NCBI RefSeq assembly: GCF_030646615.1 | Contig: NZ_JAUSLG010000103.1 | Span: 1 to 53,478, forward strand | Direction of reading: 5' to 3' | Source: Phenylobacterium sp. | GTDB lineage: Bacteria > Pseudomonadota > Alphaproteobacteria > Caulobacterales > Caulobacteraceae | Length of the DNA: 53,478 bases | Part shown: piece by piece, positions 7,834 through 15,529 of the stretch | How positions within the stretch are numbered: position 1 is the stretch's first letter | How the letters are laid out: the number at the start of each line of letters is the position of its first letter | Program-made: the position numbers and the translations under genes | The notes under the pieces: model-generated | Databases searched by the model: none | The model's input: only the letters and a program-made list of their open reading frames with translations | Told to the model about the DNA's origin: nothing

Positions 7834-10218
7834 TCAGAACGAGCGCTTCAGCGTCAGACGCCACTCGCGCCCCTTGCCCGGCAGGGCCGCCAGGTTGGCG
7901 TAGGAGTCGGCGGCCGGCGTGAAGAACAGCTCGTCGAAGACGTTATCGACATTCACCGAGGCCTGGAACGGACCGCGACGATAGAACATCGACAGGTTGG
8001 CGGTGGTGTATTCCGGGTAGGTGATCGGGTTCTCGACGGTCTGCGAGGTCTCGCTCACATAGGTCGCCCCGAAGACGCCGCCGAACTGGCCCCAGTCGTA
8101 CTCTTCGCTGGTGTAGCTGCCATAGAGGCTGAGCACGGTGCGCGGGATCAGGGTGTAGGCGTAGTCGCCGCCCCGGCCCGGCAGGTCCGAGAAGGCCCAG
8201 ACCACATAGGTGCCGCCGAAGGCGTTCACCGGATCCACCCCAGTCACATAGTAGGGGATGTAGGCGAAACTGGCGTCCGGCCCCTTGATCGTCGTGCGCT
8301 GGTTGTTGCCCGCGAAGGTGAAGGAGAGATTCTCCGTCGCCAGGTAGCGGATCTCCAGCTCCACGCCCTTGGAGCGGCTGCCCCGGACCGTGGGGTTGGG
8401 CCCGCCGGTCAGCTGGGTGCGGTTCTGCCGATAGCCGGCGATCGAACCCACCAGGGTCCCCTGCAGCAGCTGGAACTTCACGCCGGTTTCCGCCAGGTCG
8501 GAGTCCGACAGCCAGGCGTCGCTCTGGATAAGGGAAGGCGAGATGTCGCCCGCCTGGCTCATCTCCAGGGCCGAGGACTCGGCATAGGTGATGTAGGGCA
8601 TCAGGCCGAAGTCGAACTGGTAGGTGGCCGAGACGGTGTAGGTGCCCTTACCCTGACTGTCCTCGAACTTGCCCGCCGGCTGATAGCTGACCAGGCCGGT
8701 ATCCTCGGACTCTACCTCATAGTTGTCGTAGCGGCCGCCCAGCATCAGGTTCAGGCGTTCCCCGATGAAGATGTCGGAGGTGACGAAGACGCCGGCCTGG
8801 CTCCAGGTGGTGCTGTTGTCATTCTCCCACTGGAGGCCATAGGTCTCCGGCGAAAACGGATCGTCGATGATGTCGGTCGGCGTCGCGCCAAAGGCGATGT
8901 CGCGGCGGTCGAGCGCGATCAGGCCGGAGTTGAAGCTCTCCCGGCGGCGACCATCGAAGGCCCGGTACGAGGCGCCGACGAAGGATTTCGACGTCACCAT
9001 GCCCATGTCGTAGTCGAAGTCGTAGGTCACCCGGGCCTCGCCGACCTGGGAGTCGAACTGGGCCGGATAGCCATAGGACACGAAGCGCTTGTTCTTCAGC
9101 TCGTCATAGAAGAGCTGGAACTTCAGGGCCGAACCGTTGTCGAAGTCCTTGATCAGGTCGACATAGCCCGTGCGGGTCCAGGTGTTCGAGAAGTCGGCGT
9201 CGCTGATATAGACGGTCCGGCGATCGAGCTTGGTCGTGCCGACCCCGGTGTCCAGGGTGTGCTTGGCGTCGGTCTGCGGGAAGCCGTAATAGGCTAGGTA
9301 CATCGCCGAGGCGTAGGGATAGAAGCCGATCTCGTTGGGGGTCAGCTTGCCGTCGCCGTTGGCGTCCGTGAGGCTCGTATCGCGGCCGGTGATATAGGTC
9401 TGGTTGTCGATCAGGTCCTGGGTCAGGCGGTTCCAGCCCGGAGTCTGCACATCGCCGTCGGAATGGAAGGCCATGCCGCCAAAGGCGGTGCGCCAGCCGC
9501 CGCCGAGGTCGAAGTCCACCGAAGCCTGGATGATCTCCCGGCGCGGCGAAATCCCCCGGTAGAAGCTGTCGGAGTTCTCCGCCTGCGCATAGAGGCTGAG
9601 GCCGCCCTCGGTGGTTCCGAAGCTCAAGGGAATAGCGATCTGGCCAGAGATTTCCTTGCGGGCGTAGGAGCCGACCGTGATGTCGGCCTCGCCGGAGATC
9701 TCGGAGATGTACTCCCCCTCAATCCGGCCGGACTTCGGCACGAAGTTGAGCATGCCGCCCACCTTGCCCGCCCCATAGATCGGCGTCGGCGGCCCGCGCA
9801 CGATCTCGATCTGGGCCGCATTGGCGATCGGCGTCGAATAGGTGCCGCGGTTCTCGATGCGCTTGAAGCCGCGGAAATAGTTCTCCGCCAGGGTGCCGCG
9901 GATGTTGAGCGCCCCGGCCACGCCGTAGAAGCTGGCCGTATAGGTGCCCGGTGAGATCGAGGTCAGGTCGTCGATGGATTCGATGCCATAGCGTTCAAGA
10001 GTCACATCGCTGGCGAAGCTCGCCGAACGCGGCGTTTCGATCAGCGCCTTGTCCAGGCCAAAGACGCTGTTGCTGGGGTCCTTCTCCAGAAGACCCGTCT
10101 TGTCGCGGGCTGTGACCACCACTTCGTCGATCATATCGGTCTGGGCCCAGGTCACGCCCGGGGTCGCCATCAGCGCGGACAGGGAGGCGCCCGCAACCAA
10201 AAGAAGTCTCTTAGACAT
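7834..10218 (-). CDS. TonB-dependent outer-membrane receptor of the Rut-like locus
   Basis: This 794-residue receptor has a Sec signal peptide ending near VTWAQ, a short TonB box-like segment (DEVVVTA), a plug domain with the IEIVRGPPTPIYG motif, a 22-strand barrel region, and a C-terminal aromatic strand ending LTLKRSF. It probably brings the substrate of the neighbouring catabolic operon across the outer membrane. An EF-hand-type loop, DANGDGKLTPNE, occurs at about residue 285 in an outer barrel loop and could bind calcium. The promoter region carries two tandem copies of the locus operator motif. Similar receptors may take up iron chelates, but the gene neighbourhood points to a carbon or nitrogen source. 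Confidence 0.9.
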   Translation of the reverse strand: MSKRLLLVAGASLSALMATPGVTWAQTDMIDEVVVTARDKTGLLEKDPSNSVFGLDKALIETPRSASFASDVTLERYGIESIDDLTSISPGTYTASFYGVAGALNIRGTLAENYFRGFKRIENRGTYSTPIANAAQIEIVRGPPTPIYGAGKVGGMLNFVPKSGRIEGEYISEISGEADITVGSYARKEISGQIAIPLSFGTTEGGLSLYAQAENSDSFYRGISPRREIIQASVDFDLGGGWRTAFGGMAFHSDGDVQTPGWNRLTQDLIDNQTYITGRDTSLTDANGDGKLTPNEIGFYPYASAMYLAYYGFPQTDAKHTLDTGVGTTKLDRRTVYISDADFSNTWTRTGYVDLIKDFDNGSALKFQLFYDELKNKRFVSYGYPAQFDSQVGEARVTYDFDYDMGMVTSKSFVGASYRAFDGRRRESFNSGLIALDRRDIAFGATPTDIIDDPFSPETYGLQWENDNSTTWSQAGVFVTSDIFIGERLNLMLGGRYDNYEVESEDTGLVSYQPAGKFEDSQGKGTYTVSATYQFDFGLMPYITYAESSALEMSQAGDISPSLIQSDAWLSDSDLAETGVKFQLLQGTLVGSIAGYRQNRTQLTGGPNPTVRGSRSKGVELEIRYLATENLSFTFAGNNQRTTIKGPDASFAYIPYYVTGVDPVNAFGGTYVVWAFSDLPGRGGDYAYTLIPRTVLSLYGSYTSEEYDWGQFGGVFGATYVSETSQTVENPITYPEYTTANLSMFYRRGPFQASVNVDNVFDELFFTPAADSYANLAALPGKGREWRLTLKRSF

Positions 10219-10330
10219 ATCGCCCTCATCCGAGGTCGCGGACCCTCCGCCGGGTGGCGGTTATCCCCGCGTCCGCACGCCTCTTGAAGACAGGTTCTCG
10301 CGAGAGCGGGGCGGCGTCAAAAATGTCCCG

Positions 10331-10354
10331 TGACATTTCAGATGGAATTTCAGC
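10331..10354 (-). promoter_or_regulatory. Tandem operator-like sites upstream of the TonB receptor
   Basis: Two adjacent 12-mers, TGACATTTCAGA (10331-10342) and TGGAATTTCAGC (10343-10354), match the core of the palindrome upstream of the GntR gene at 11 and 10 of 12 positions. They lie about 115-135 bp upstream of the receptor start codon, a reasonable promoter position. They are probably bound by the GntR regulator at 10436-11206. Confidence 0.55.
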
Positions 10355-10435
10355 GGCGCCCGTCCGGCGTTCAGATTTTGCAGTGCGGCGCCCAGATGCG
10401 GGTCACGCTGCACATGCGGCTCAACCGGAAGGCGC

Positions 10436-11206
10436 TCAGGTCAGGTCCGGGCTCGCCGAATGCGCGTCTTCCTCGCCCCAGTTGGTGAGCGAGCGCTTCA
10501 CGGTTTTCGGCATGGTCCCCAGGACCAGAATCATCGCCGCCCGGGCGCCCTCGGCGTCGCGCTCGGCGATCCGGTGGGCCACGGCCCGATGCTGGCAGAT
10601 ATCGGCCAGGCGCTCTTCCTGGGTGGTGGCGCCCATGGAATAGACCCAGAAACGGGCGGCCTTGTGCTGCAGCGGGATGAGGATGCGGGCCAGGGCGGCG
10701 TTGCGGCTGGCCCGGGCGATCAGGGCGTGGAACCGCTGGTCCATGGCGATCAGGGCGCGGCGGTCCTGCTCCTTGTCGGCCCGCTCGGCGTCGTCGAAGG
10801 TCGAGGCGATCAGGGCGATCTCTTCGGGCGTCGCATTCTTCGCGGCCATGGCCGCGCAGTGCGGTTCTATGAGCGCGCGGGCCTCATAGCCTTCCCGCAG
10901 ATCGACCAGGTCCAGGGGCGAGACCGTGGTGCCAGCCCGGGACCGGCGGACCACCATGCCCTCGAGCGCCAGGCGCCCCAGGGCGTCGCGCACGCCGGCC
11001 AGGCCGGTGCTGTAGCGTCGGGTCAGGGCCTGCTCATCCAGACGGGCGCCGGGAGGAAGGTCCCCCAGAATGATGTCGAGGAGGATCTGCTCGTAGGCGC
11101 GGGCCTTCTGCAGCTCGGGCGACCATTCGCCGGTGGCGGCGATGATGCCGCCCGTGCCCGGGTCGCGGCCTTGCGCATCAGGATTCACGTTCAAACTCCG
11201 CAACAC
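10436..11206 (-). CDS. GntR-family (FadR/FCD) transcriptional regulator
   Basis: The 256-residue protein has an N-terminal winged helix (about residues 35-100, with LPPGARLDEQALTRRYS and LEGMVVRRSRAGTTV) and a C-terminal FCD ligand domain with helices carrying MDQRFHALIARAS and HRAVAHRIAERD, which provide metal and acid-binding residues in the family. FCD regulators usually sense small carboxylic acids and repress catabolic genes. The start is a GTG at 11206 after a GGAGGAAGG sequence. A perfect 16-bp palindrome lies 57-72 bp upstream, and related sites occur before the receptor and the RutE-like gene. Autoregulation and local control of the locus are therefore likely. Confidence 0.85.
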   Translation of the reverse strand: MLRSLNVNPDAQGRDPGTGGIIAATGEWSPELQKARAYEQILLDIILGDLPPGARLDEQALTRRYSTGLAGVRDALGRLALEGMVVRRSRAGTTVSPLDLVDLREGYEARALIEPHCAAMAAKNATPEEIALIASTFDDAERADKEQDRRALIAMDQRFHALIARASRNAALARILIPLQHKAARFWVYSMGATTQEERLADICQHRAVAHRIAERDAEGARAAMILVLGTMPKTVKRSLTNWGEEDAHSASPDLT

Positions 11207-11262
11207 GCCTTGTCCTTCCTCCAGCGCCGGCCTCTCCGGCGCCGGTTCGCCACCCTGGTCTA

Positions 11263-11278
11263 GTCTGAAATTTCAGAC
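11263..11278. promoter_or_regulatory. Perfect 16-bp operator palindrome
   Basis: GTCTGAAATTTCAGAC reads the same on both strands. It lies between the GntR gene start (11206) and the end of the RutE-like gene (11309). FCD-type GntR proteins bind short perfect palindromes as dimers. The core TGAAATTTCAGA (11266-11277) recurs in degenerate form at 10331, 10343 and 11986. Confidence 0.65.
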
Positions 11279-11308
11279 CCGGCCAGCGTAGGAGGGAGGC
11301 CACCTAAA

Positions 11309-11896
11309 CTAGAGAATCTGGCAGGCCTCATCGAAGTCGAGCCGCGGATTGCGCGGATAGACTCCCTCGGGACGCCCCTGCCCTAGCGCCACCAGGAAGT
11401 TGGACTTCCAGGACGTGCCGCCCAAGAAGGCTTCATCGACCCCGGCCTTGTCGAAGCCCGACATGGGACCGCAATCGAGCCCCAGGCTGCGGGCGGCCAT
11501 GATCAGATAGGCGCCCTGCAGGCTGGAATTGCGGAACGCGGTCTCCAGCTGGACCGCCGGGTCGCTGAACCAGTGCTTGGCCGACAGATCGTGCGGAAAG
11601 AGCTTCGGCAGGTTTTCGGCGAACCCCAGGTCATAGGCGACGATCACGCAGACCGGCGCGGCCATGGCCTTGCCCCGGTTTGAGCTGGACAGGTGCGGGG
11701 CGAGCTTTTCCTTGGCCTGCGCCGACTGAACGAAGACAAAGCGCCCGGGGCTGCAATTGGCCGAGGTCGGGGCCCATTTCAGCAGATCATAGAGCCTGTG
11801 GATCGTCGCCTCGGGGACAGGGGTGTCTGCCCAGGCGTTCTGGGTGCGGGCCTGGCGAAACAGCTGGTCGAGGGCGGGGTCGGCTAGGTCCGGCAC
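11309..11896 (-). CDS. rutE: RutE-like nitroreductase-family malonic semialdehyde reductase
   Basis: The 195-residue FMN protein has the RutE fingerprint: [45 protein letters not shown] and [15 protein letters not shown]. RutE reduces malonic semialdehyde to 3-hydroxypropionate at the end of the uracil pathway. The open frame extends to 11977, but I place the start at the GTG at 11896. It has a good AGGAG six bases upstream, and it gives almost exactly the length of E. coli RutE. The gene is transcribed from its own region, which contains an operator-like site. Its presence makes it more likely that the nearby RutA/B/F-like genes form a real pathway. Confidence 0.85.
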   Translation of the reverse strand: MPDLADPALDQLFRQARTQNAWADTPVPEATIHRLYDLLKWAPTSANCSPGRFVFVQSAQAKEKLAPHLSSSNRGKAMAAPVCVIVAYDLGFAENLPKLFPHDLSAKHWFSDPAVQLETAFRNSSLQGAYLIMAARSLGLDCGPMSGFDKAGVDEAFLGGTSWKSNFLVALGQGRPEGVYPRNPRLDFDEACQIL

Positions 11897-11985
11897 GGGA
11901 ACTCCTGGGGGCGTTTGACGGGAAATTCGAGGTCTAGACTGGAGGTGAGGTCGGCTGTGTGACCAGTCCTTTTGCACATTTCCAG

Positions 11986-11997
11986 TAAAATTTCAGA
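11986..11997 (-). promoter_or_regulatory. Operator-like site upstream of the rutE homologue
   Basis: TAAAATTTCAGA matches the core of the palindrome at 11266-11277 at 11 of 12 positions. It lies 90 bp upstream of the GTG start of the RutE-like gene and about 140 bp before the divergent VOC gene, so it could control one or both. Confidence 0.5.
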
Positions 11998-12138
11998 ATG
12001 CAGCTCATCCTCTGGGCGACGCGCGGCTGGGCAAGCGCTCGTGCGCGGAGGGACAAGAACAGCGGACGATCGGCCCCTAGGGTCCAACTCAGCCGGCGGC
12101 CCGACGGGCCGCCCGCCTGTATGGAAAGAGGAGTTCCC

Positions 12139-12630
12139 GTGGGCTATCCCAACACCCTGATCTTTGTCGACCTGGCCGCAGACGATCCGGCGGCCGCCGG
12201 CGCCTTCTATGCCGAGGTGTTCGGCTGGCAGAATGACGCCCGCCCGGAAGGGCTCTATCACCGGATGGTCCCCGGCGGCCAGTTCCGCAATCCCGACGGG
12301 TCAGACAGCCAGATCGGCAACCTGCACCTGGGCATCTTCAAGACGGCCAACGCCCGCCCCCATCCTGAGCCGGACGGCGTCGCGCCCCGCGCCGCCAGCA
12401 CCGAGGGTCGCAAAGCCCGGATCTGGGTGCTGATCAGCGACGACGATACGCCCGAACGCATCCTCGGCGAGGCCGAGAAGCGCGGCGCGACCATCCTCTG
12501 GCGCAACCACTACTGGTCGGAGTTCAACGGCTATAACCACGCCTTCCGCGACCCGTGGGGCAATGAGATCGTGCTCTGGGGCAAGGCGGGCCCCGACCCG
12601 GTCATTCCCGACGACTACACCCGCGAATAG
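12139..12630 (+). CDS. VOC-superfamily (glyoxalase/bleomycin-resistance fold) protein
   Basis: A 163-residue protein with two beta-alpha-beta-beta-beta units: LIFVDLAADDPAAAGAFYAEVFGW opens the first, and HAFRDPWGNEIVLWG closes the second. This is the typical VOC pattern. The family includes lyases, isomerases and ring-cleaving dioxygenases that hold a divalent metal. The conserved Asp/His/Glu positions here could do so, but the activity cannot be named. The start is a GTG with AGAGGAG upstream; an ATG 18 bases earlier is possible. The gene is divergent from the RutE-like gene and shares its control region, so it may belong to the same regulon. Confidence 0.75.
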   Translation: MGYPNTLIFVDLAADDPAAAGAFYAEVFGWQNDARPEGLYHRMVPGGQFRNPDGSDSQIGNLHLGIFKTANARPHPEPDGVAPRAASTEGRKARIWVLISDDDTPERILGEAEKRGATILWRNHYWSEFNGYNHAFRDPWGNEIVLWGKAGPDPVIPDDYTRE

Positions 12631-12648
12631 GCGGCGGCGCGGGCGGGG

Positions 12649-12816
12649 CTAGCGGTCCCGCCCGCGGGCCAGATACTTCCAGCCGCCGGTGAGGAAGAAG
12701 CCGACCAGGCAGATGACGAACAGCGCCCAGGCGATGATGCGCACCGCCTCGATCAACAGGCCGATGACCGCCGCGGCGATCATGACGAGAAGGAAGATAC
12801 CGGCCCATTTCAGCAT
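12649..12816 (-). CDS. Small two-helix membrane protein (DUF1328-like)
   Basis: A 55-residue protein starting MLKWAGIFLLVMIAAAVIG and ending in a basic tail, KYLARGRDR. It contains two membrane helices (about residues 4-22 and 28-45). It resembles the small inner-membrane DUF1328/YtjA proteins in size and opening, but lacks their glycine-rich middle. The role is unknown. I chose the ATG at 12816, since the longer frame upstream overlaps the EF-hand gene in another frame. Confidence 0.5.
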   Translation of the reverse strand: MLKWAGIFLLVMIAAAVIGLLIEAVRIIAWALFVICLVGFFLTGGWKYLARGRDR

Positions 12817-12883
12817 ATGTCGTCTCCAAGCTTGAGCTTGAGAACGCGGCGATGGCCAAGCCGTTCCCCTTGGAAAAGCGCTC

Positions 12884-13123
12884 CTAGCCCTGGGTCTGGC
12901 GCCAGGCGACGAACTCCGGCCCGTCGATCTGGCCGTCGGAATTGGCGTCAGCCTTGTCGAACTCGGCCGCCGGCAGCTTGTAGGCCGCCCACTCCTGGCG
13001 GCTGATGCGGTCATCCTTGTTCGTGTCGGCCGGATGGATGAACCGGCCCTCCGCGGCCTGGGCGGTCGCGGCCGCCAGGGACGCGGCGAGGCCAAGGGCG
13101 ATCAGGGTGGTCAGACGGGCCAT
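12884..13123 (-). CDS. Exported EF-hand calcium-binding protein
   Basis: A 79-residue protein with a signal peptide (MARLTTLIALGLAASLAAATAQAA) followed by two EF-hand loops, DTNKDDRISRQE and DANSDGQIDGPE. Both carry the expected acidic residues at positions 1, 3, 5 and 12. It should be a periplasmic calcium binder. Small proteins of this kind are common in Caulobacterales. No partner is evident; the genes on both sides are unrelated. Confidence 0.75.
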   Translation of the reverse strand: MARLTTLIALGLAASLAAATAQAAEGRFIHPADTNKDDRISRQEWAAYKLPAAEFDKADANSDGQIDGPEFVAWRQTQG

Positions 13124-13196
13124 GGGAACGCTCCGAAGTGGTCAGAAGGCCCGACCGTCCCATGGGTCGGTGGCGGAAATGGGCCAGGACCCTGAC

Positions 13197-13688
13197 CTAG
13201 TGAAGGGTCACCGATGAGCGCCCCCCCGGCCCCGGGGGAAAGGGCGCATCGAACAGGCGGGCCGGCATCTCCAGGCCCTCGTGGCTCAGCACCATGTTCA
13301 GCGCCCGGGCGAAGATGGCCACCGGCTCCGGCTGGATCACCAGGGGGGTCAGGAGCGCCCGGGCCGTGGACATATCGACCCGCGACACCCCACAGGCCAC
13401 GATCAGGCGCTGCTCGTCCTGGGCATAGCCGACGCAGGGACCGCAACGGATTTCCAACGGCCGGCGCGTCTGCCGCTCCAGGCTCTCCATCATGGCCACG
13501 AAGATCGCCCCGGCCCGATCGCTCACCTGCTCGGCCATGAGCTGGCGCACGCTGGCCTGGGGCGCCTCCCCCGCCAGCCTGAGCCCCGCCCAGAGCCGCA
13601 GCCCCGCCAGCAGCACCTGCTCGCCCCGCGTCAGCCCCAAGGGACCGCCGTCGCTCAGTTGGGCGAGCGCAGACGCATCATCGGCCAT
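13197..13688 (-). CDS. Hypothetical protein
   Basis: A 163-residue soluble protein without signal peptide or membrane segment. The N-terminal half is helical (LTRGEQVLLAGLRLWAGLRL). The C-terminal half contains a CGPCVGYAQDEQ motif, with two cysteines spaced as in a thiol or metal site, and then a VSRVDMSTARALLTPL strand-helix. I do not recognise the family. The gene stands alone on the minus strand and is divergent from the M48 peptidase gene. Codon use is typical for the window, so it is probably real. Confidence 0.55.
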   Translation of the reverse strand: MADDASALAQLSDGGPLGLTRGEQVLLAGLRLWAGLRLAGEAPQASVRQLMAEQVSDRAGAIFVAMMESLERQTRRPLEIRCGPCVGYAQDEQRLIVACGVSRVDMSTARALLTPLVIQPEPVAIFARALNMVLSHEGLEMPARLFDAPFPPGPGGRSSVTLH

Positions 13689-13825
13689 GGCGAGTCTCCA
13701 TTTATTGCGACTAGTTCTTAATAGCGATAATCCTCTCAGCTCCGGGCGTCAAACGGCAAGACGGGACTTCTTCGCGATTGGCGCGTTGATGGGCTAATGT
13801 GAAGCTGTCCAAGGGGAGACCGCCC

Positions 13826-14614
13826 ATGCGTGCTGCAAATTTCCGCGCCCCGCGCCCGTTCCGGACCCTGGCCCTGGTCAGCGCCCTGGTGGTCCCGGCT
13901 GGCCTGACCGCCTGCAGCTATAACGAGAGCCTTGGGCGCCAGCAGGTGCTGCTGGTCGATCCCAGCGCGCTGTCGCAGCAAGGGGCGCAGGCCTGGTCGC
14001 AGATGAAGCAGACCTCGAAGGTCTCCACAGACGCCGCAGCCAACGCCCGCCTGCGCCGCATCGGCGGACAGATCGTCGGCGCCTCGGGGCTCGGCGGTCA
14101 GGCCTGGGAATATGCGGTGTTCGAGGACAGCTCGATCAACGCCTTCGTCCTGCCGGGCGGCAAGGTGGGCGTCACATCGGGGATGATGGCCTTCGTGGCC
14201 AATGACGATGAACTCGCCGCCGTGCTCGGCCATGAGGTCGCCCACGTCATGGCCAACCATGCGGCCGAGCGCTATTCGCAGTCGGCGCTCGCCCAGGTGG
14301 GCGCAGGCATTGTGGGCGTCGCGACGCAAAACGCCGAGGGCGGCGTCGCCCAGGCCCTGGGTCGCTATGCGGGGCCGGCCCTGCAGGTGGCCGTGCTGAT
14401 GCCCCATTCGCGCCAGCACGAGCTGGAGGCCGATCGCATCGGCCTGGATCTGATGGTGCGGGCCGGCTTCAGCGCCAAACAGGGGGTGAACCTCTGGCGG
14501 CGGATGGCGGCCCGCGGGGGCGCCAGCACGCCGGCCATCCTGTCGACCCACCCTTCGGACGCCGCGCGTGTCCAGCAGCTGGACGCCTACATCGCCGCGC
14601 GCGGCTATTCCTAG
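13826..14614 (+). CDS. M48-family metallopeptidase lipoprotein
   Basis: The 262-residue product begins with a basic region and a lipobox (ALVVPAGLTAC), so it is likely anchored to the periplasmic face of a membrane. The zinc motif GHEVAHVMANH (His136, Glu137, His140) and the downstream third ligand Glu in HELEADRIGLDLM are those of M48 peptidases of the Oma1/LoiP/YcaL type. These take part in envelope protein quality control. I chose the ATG at 13826, preceded by AAGGGGAG, over a GTG at 13799. The stop codon is embedded in a long hairpin. Confidence 0.9.
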   Translation: MRAANFRAPRPFRTLALVSALVVPAGLTACSYNESLGRQQVLLVDPSALSQQGAQAWSQMKQTSKVSTDAAANARLRRIGGQIVGASGLGGQAWEYAVFEDSSINAFVLPGGKVGVTSGMMAFVANDDELAAVLGHEVAHVMANHAAERYSQSALAQVGAGIVGVATQNAEGGVAQALGRYAGPALQVAVLMPHSRQHELEADRIGLDLMVRAGFSAKQGVNLWRRMAARGGASTPAILSTHPSDAARVQQLDAYIAARGYS

Positions 14615-14659
14615 AGCCTGATGCGATCAGACGGAACCGTCTGATCGCATCAGGCTCTA
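14612..14659 (+). terminator. Perfect 23-bp inverted repeat overlapping the M48 stop codon
   Basis: The two arms (14612-14634 and 14637-14659) are perfect reverse complements with only AA between them. The left arm begins with the TAG stop codon of the M48 gene. The core is GCCTGATGCGATCAGACGG. It probably ends transcription or protects the mRNA end, but it lacks a T tract. The sequence looks like a mobile palindromic unit of alphaproteobacteria rather than a standard terminator. Confidence 0.65.
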
Positions 14660-14669
14660 ACTCCAAGTC

Positions 14670-14721
14670 TTGAGCGCGTTTCGTTCCGATAACCGGTTCC
14701 CACTTATCGGAACGCGCTCAA
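14670..14721 (+). repeat. REP-like palindromic element, copy 1
   Basis: TTGAGCGCGTT at 14670-14680 pairs with AACGCGCTCAA at 14711-14721, and TCCGATAA with TTATCGGA inside it. A second copy lies at 37083-37131 in the opposite orientation, with the same GATAACCGGTTCCC core. Both copies lie beside a minus-strand gene end, where they may act as shared terminators for convergent genes. Confidence 0.7.
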
Positions 14722-14725
14722 GGAC

Positions 14726-15493
14726 TTAGAACTCGGCCGAGCCGCCGTCGCAGGGCACGACCGCGCCCGTCGTATAGGCCGAGGCCCGGCTGCTCAGGAA
14801 GATCGCCACGCCGGCGATGTCCTCCGGCTGGCCGATCCGGCCGCGGGGATTGCTCTTGGCGATGGCGTCGCCGGCCTGGGCCAGGGTCGCGGCCATCATC
14901 TTCGACGGGAAGGGTCCCGGCGCAATCGCGTTGACCAGGATGTGCTCGGGCGCCAGCCGCTTGGCCAGGTGGCGGGTCAGCATGATGCAGCCGGCCTTCG
15001 AGGTGGAATAGGCGTAGGTCTCCAGGGTCGGCGGTTCGATGCCGTTGACCGAGGCGATGTTGATCACCCGGCCCGGGTTCTCGGCGGTGGACGCCGCCCG
15101 CAGCAGGGGCAGCAGCTTCTGGGTCAGGAAGAAGATCGACTTGACGTTCAGATCGACGGTCTTGTCCCAGCCATCCTCGGGATAGTCGTCGATGGGCGCC
15201 CCCCAGGTGGCCCCGGCATTGTTCACCAGCACATCCAGCCGGCTCTCCCGTTCCTTGACCGCATTGGCCAGGCCCTCGATGCCCTCCATGCCGCCCAGGT
15301 CGAAGGGCAGCGAGATGCAGGTTCCGAACTCGGAAAGCTCCTCGGCCACCCGGTCACACACATCCGCCTTGCGGGACGAGATGTAGACCTTGGCGCCGTT
15401 TTCCACATAGCCGCGGGCGATCATCTCGCCGATGCCGCGGCTGCCGCCGGTCACGAGGACAACCTTGCCCTCGACGCTGAACAGGTTCTTCAA
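14726..15493 (-). CDS. SDR-family oxidoreductase
   Basis: This 255-residue classical short-chain dehydrogenase has the cofactor motif TGGSRGIGE (residues 15-23), NNAG, the catalytic Ser in INIASVNG, and YAYSTSKAG with the Tyr/Lys pair. The Arg after the first strand region (SSRKAD) favours NADP(H). It resembles 3-oxoacyl-ACP reductase-like enzymes that act on diverse alcohols or ketones. It is the last gene of a three-gene operon with another SDR and a carboxymuconolactone decarboxylase-like protein. The substrate is unknown. Confidence 0.85.
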   Translation of the reverse strand: MKNLFSVEGKVVLVTGGSRGIGEMIARGYVENGAKVYISSRKADVCDRVAEELSEFGTCISLPFDLGGMEGIEGLANAVKERESRLDVLVNNAGATWGAPIDDYPEDGWDKTVDLNVKSIFFLTQKLLPLLRAASTAENPGRVINIASVNGIEPPTLETYAYSTSKAGCIMLTRHLAKRLAPEHILVNAIAPGPFPSKMMAATLAQAGDAIAKSNPRGRIGQPEDIAGVAIFLSSRASAYTTGAVVPCDGGSAEF

Positions 15494-15529
15494 AACACGC
15501 TCCTGAAAAGTGCTGGATATGAAATCGGA

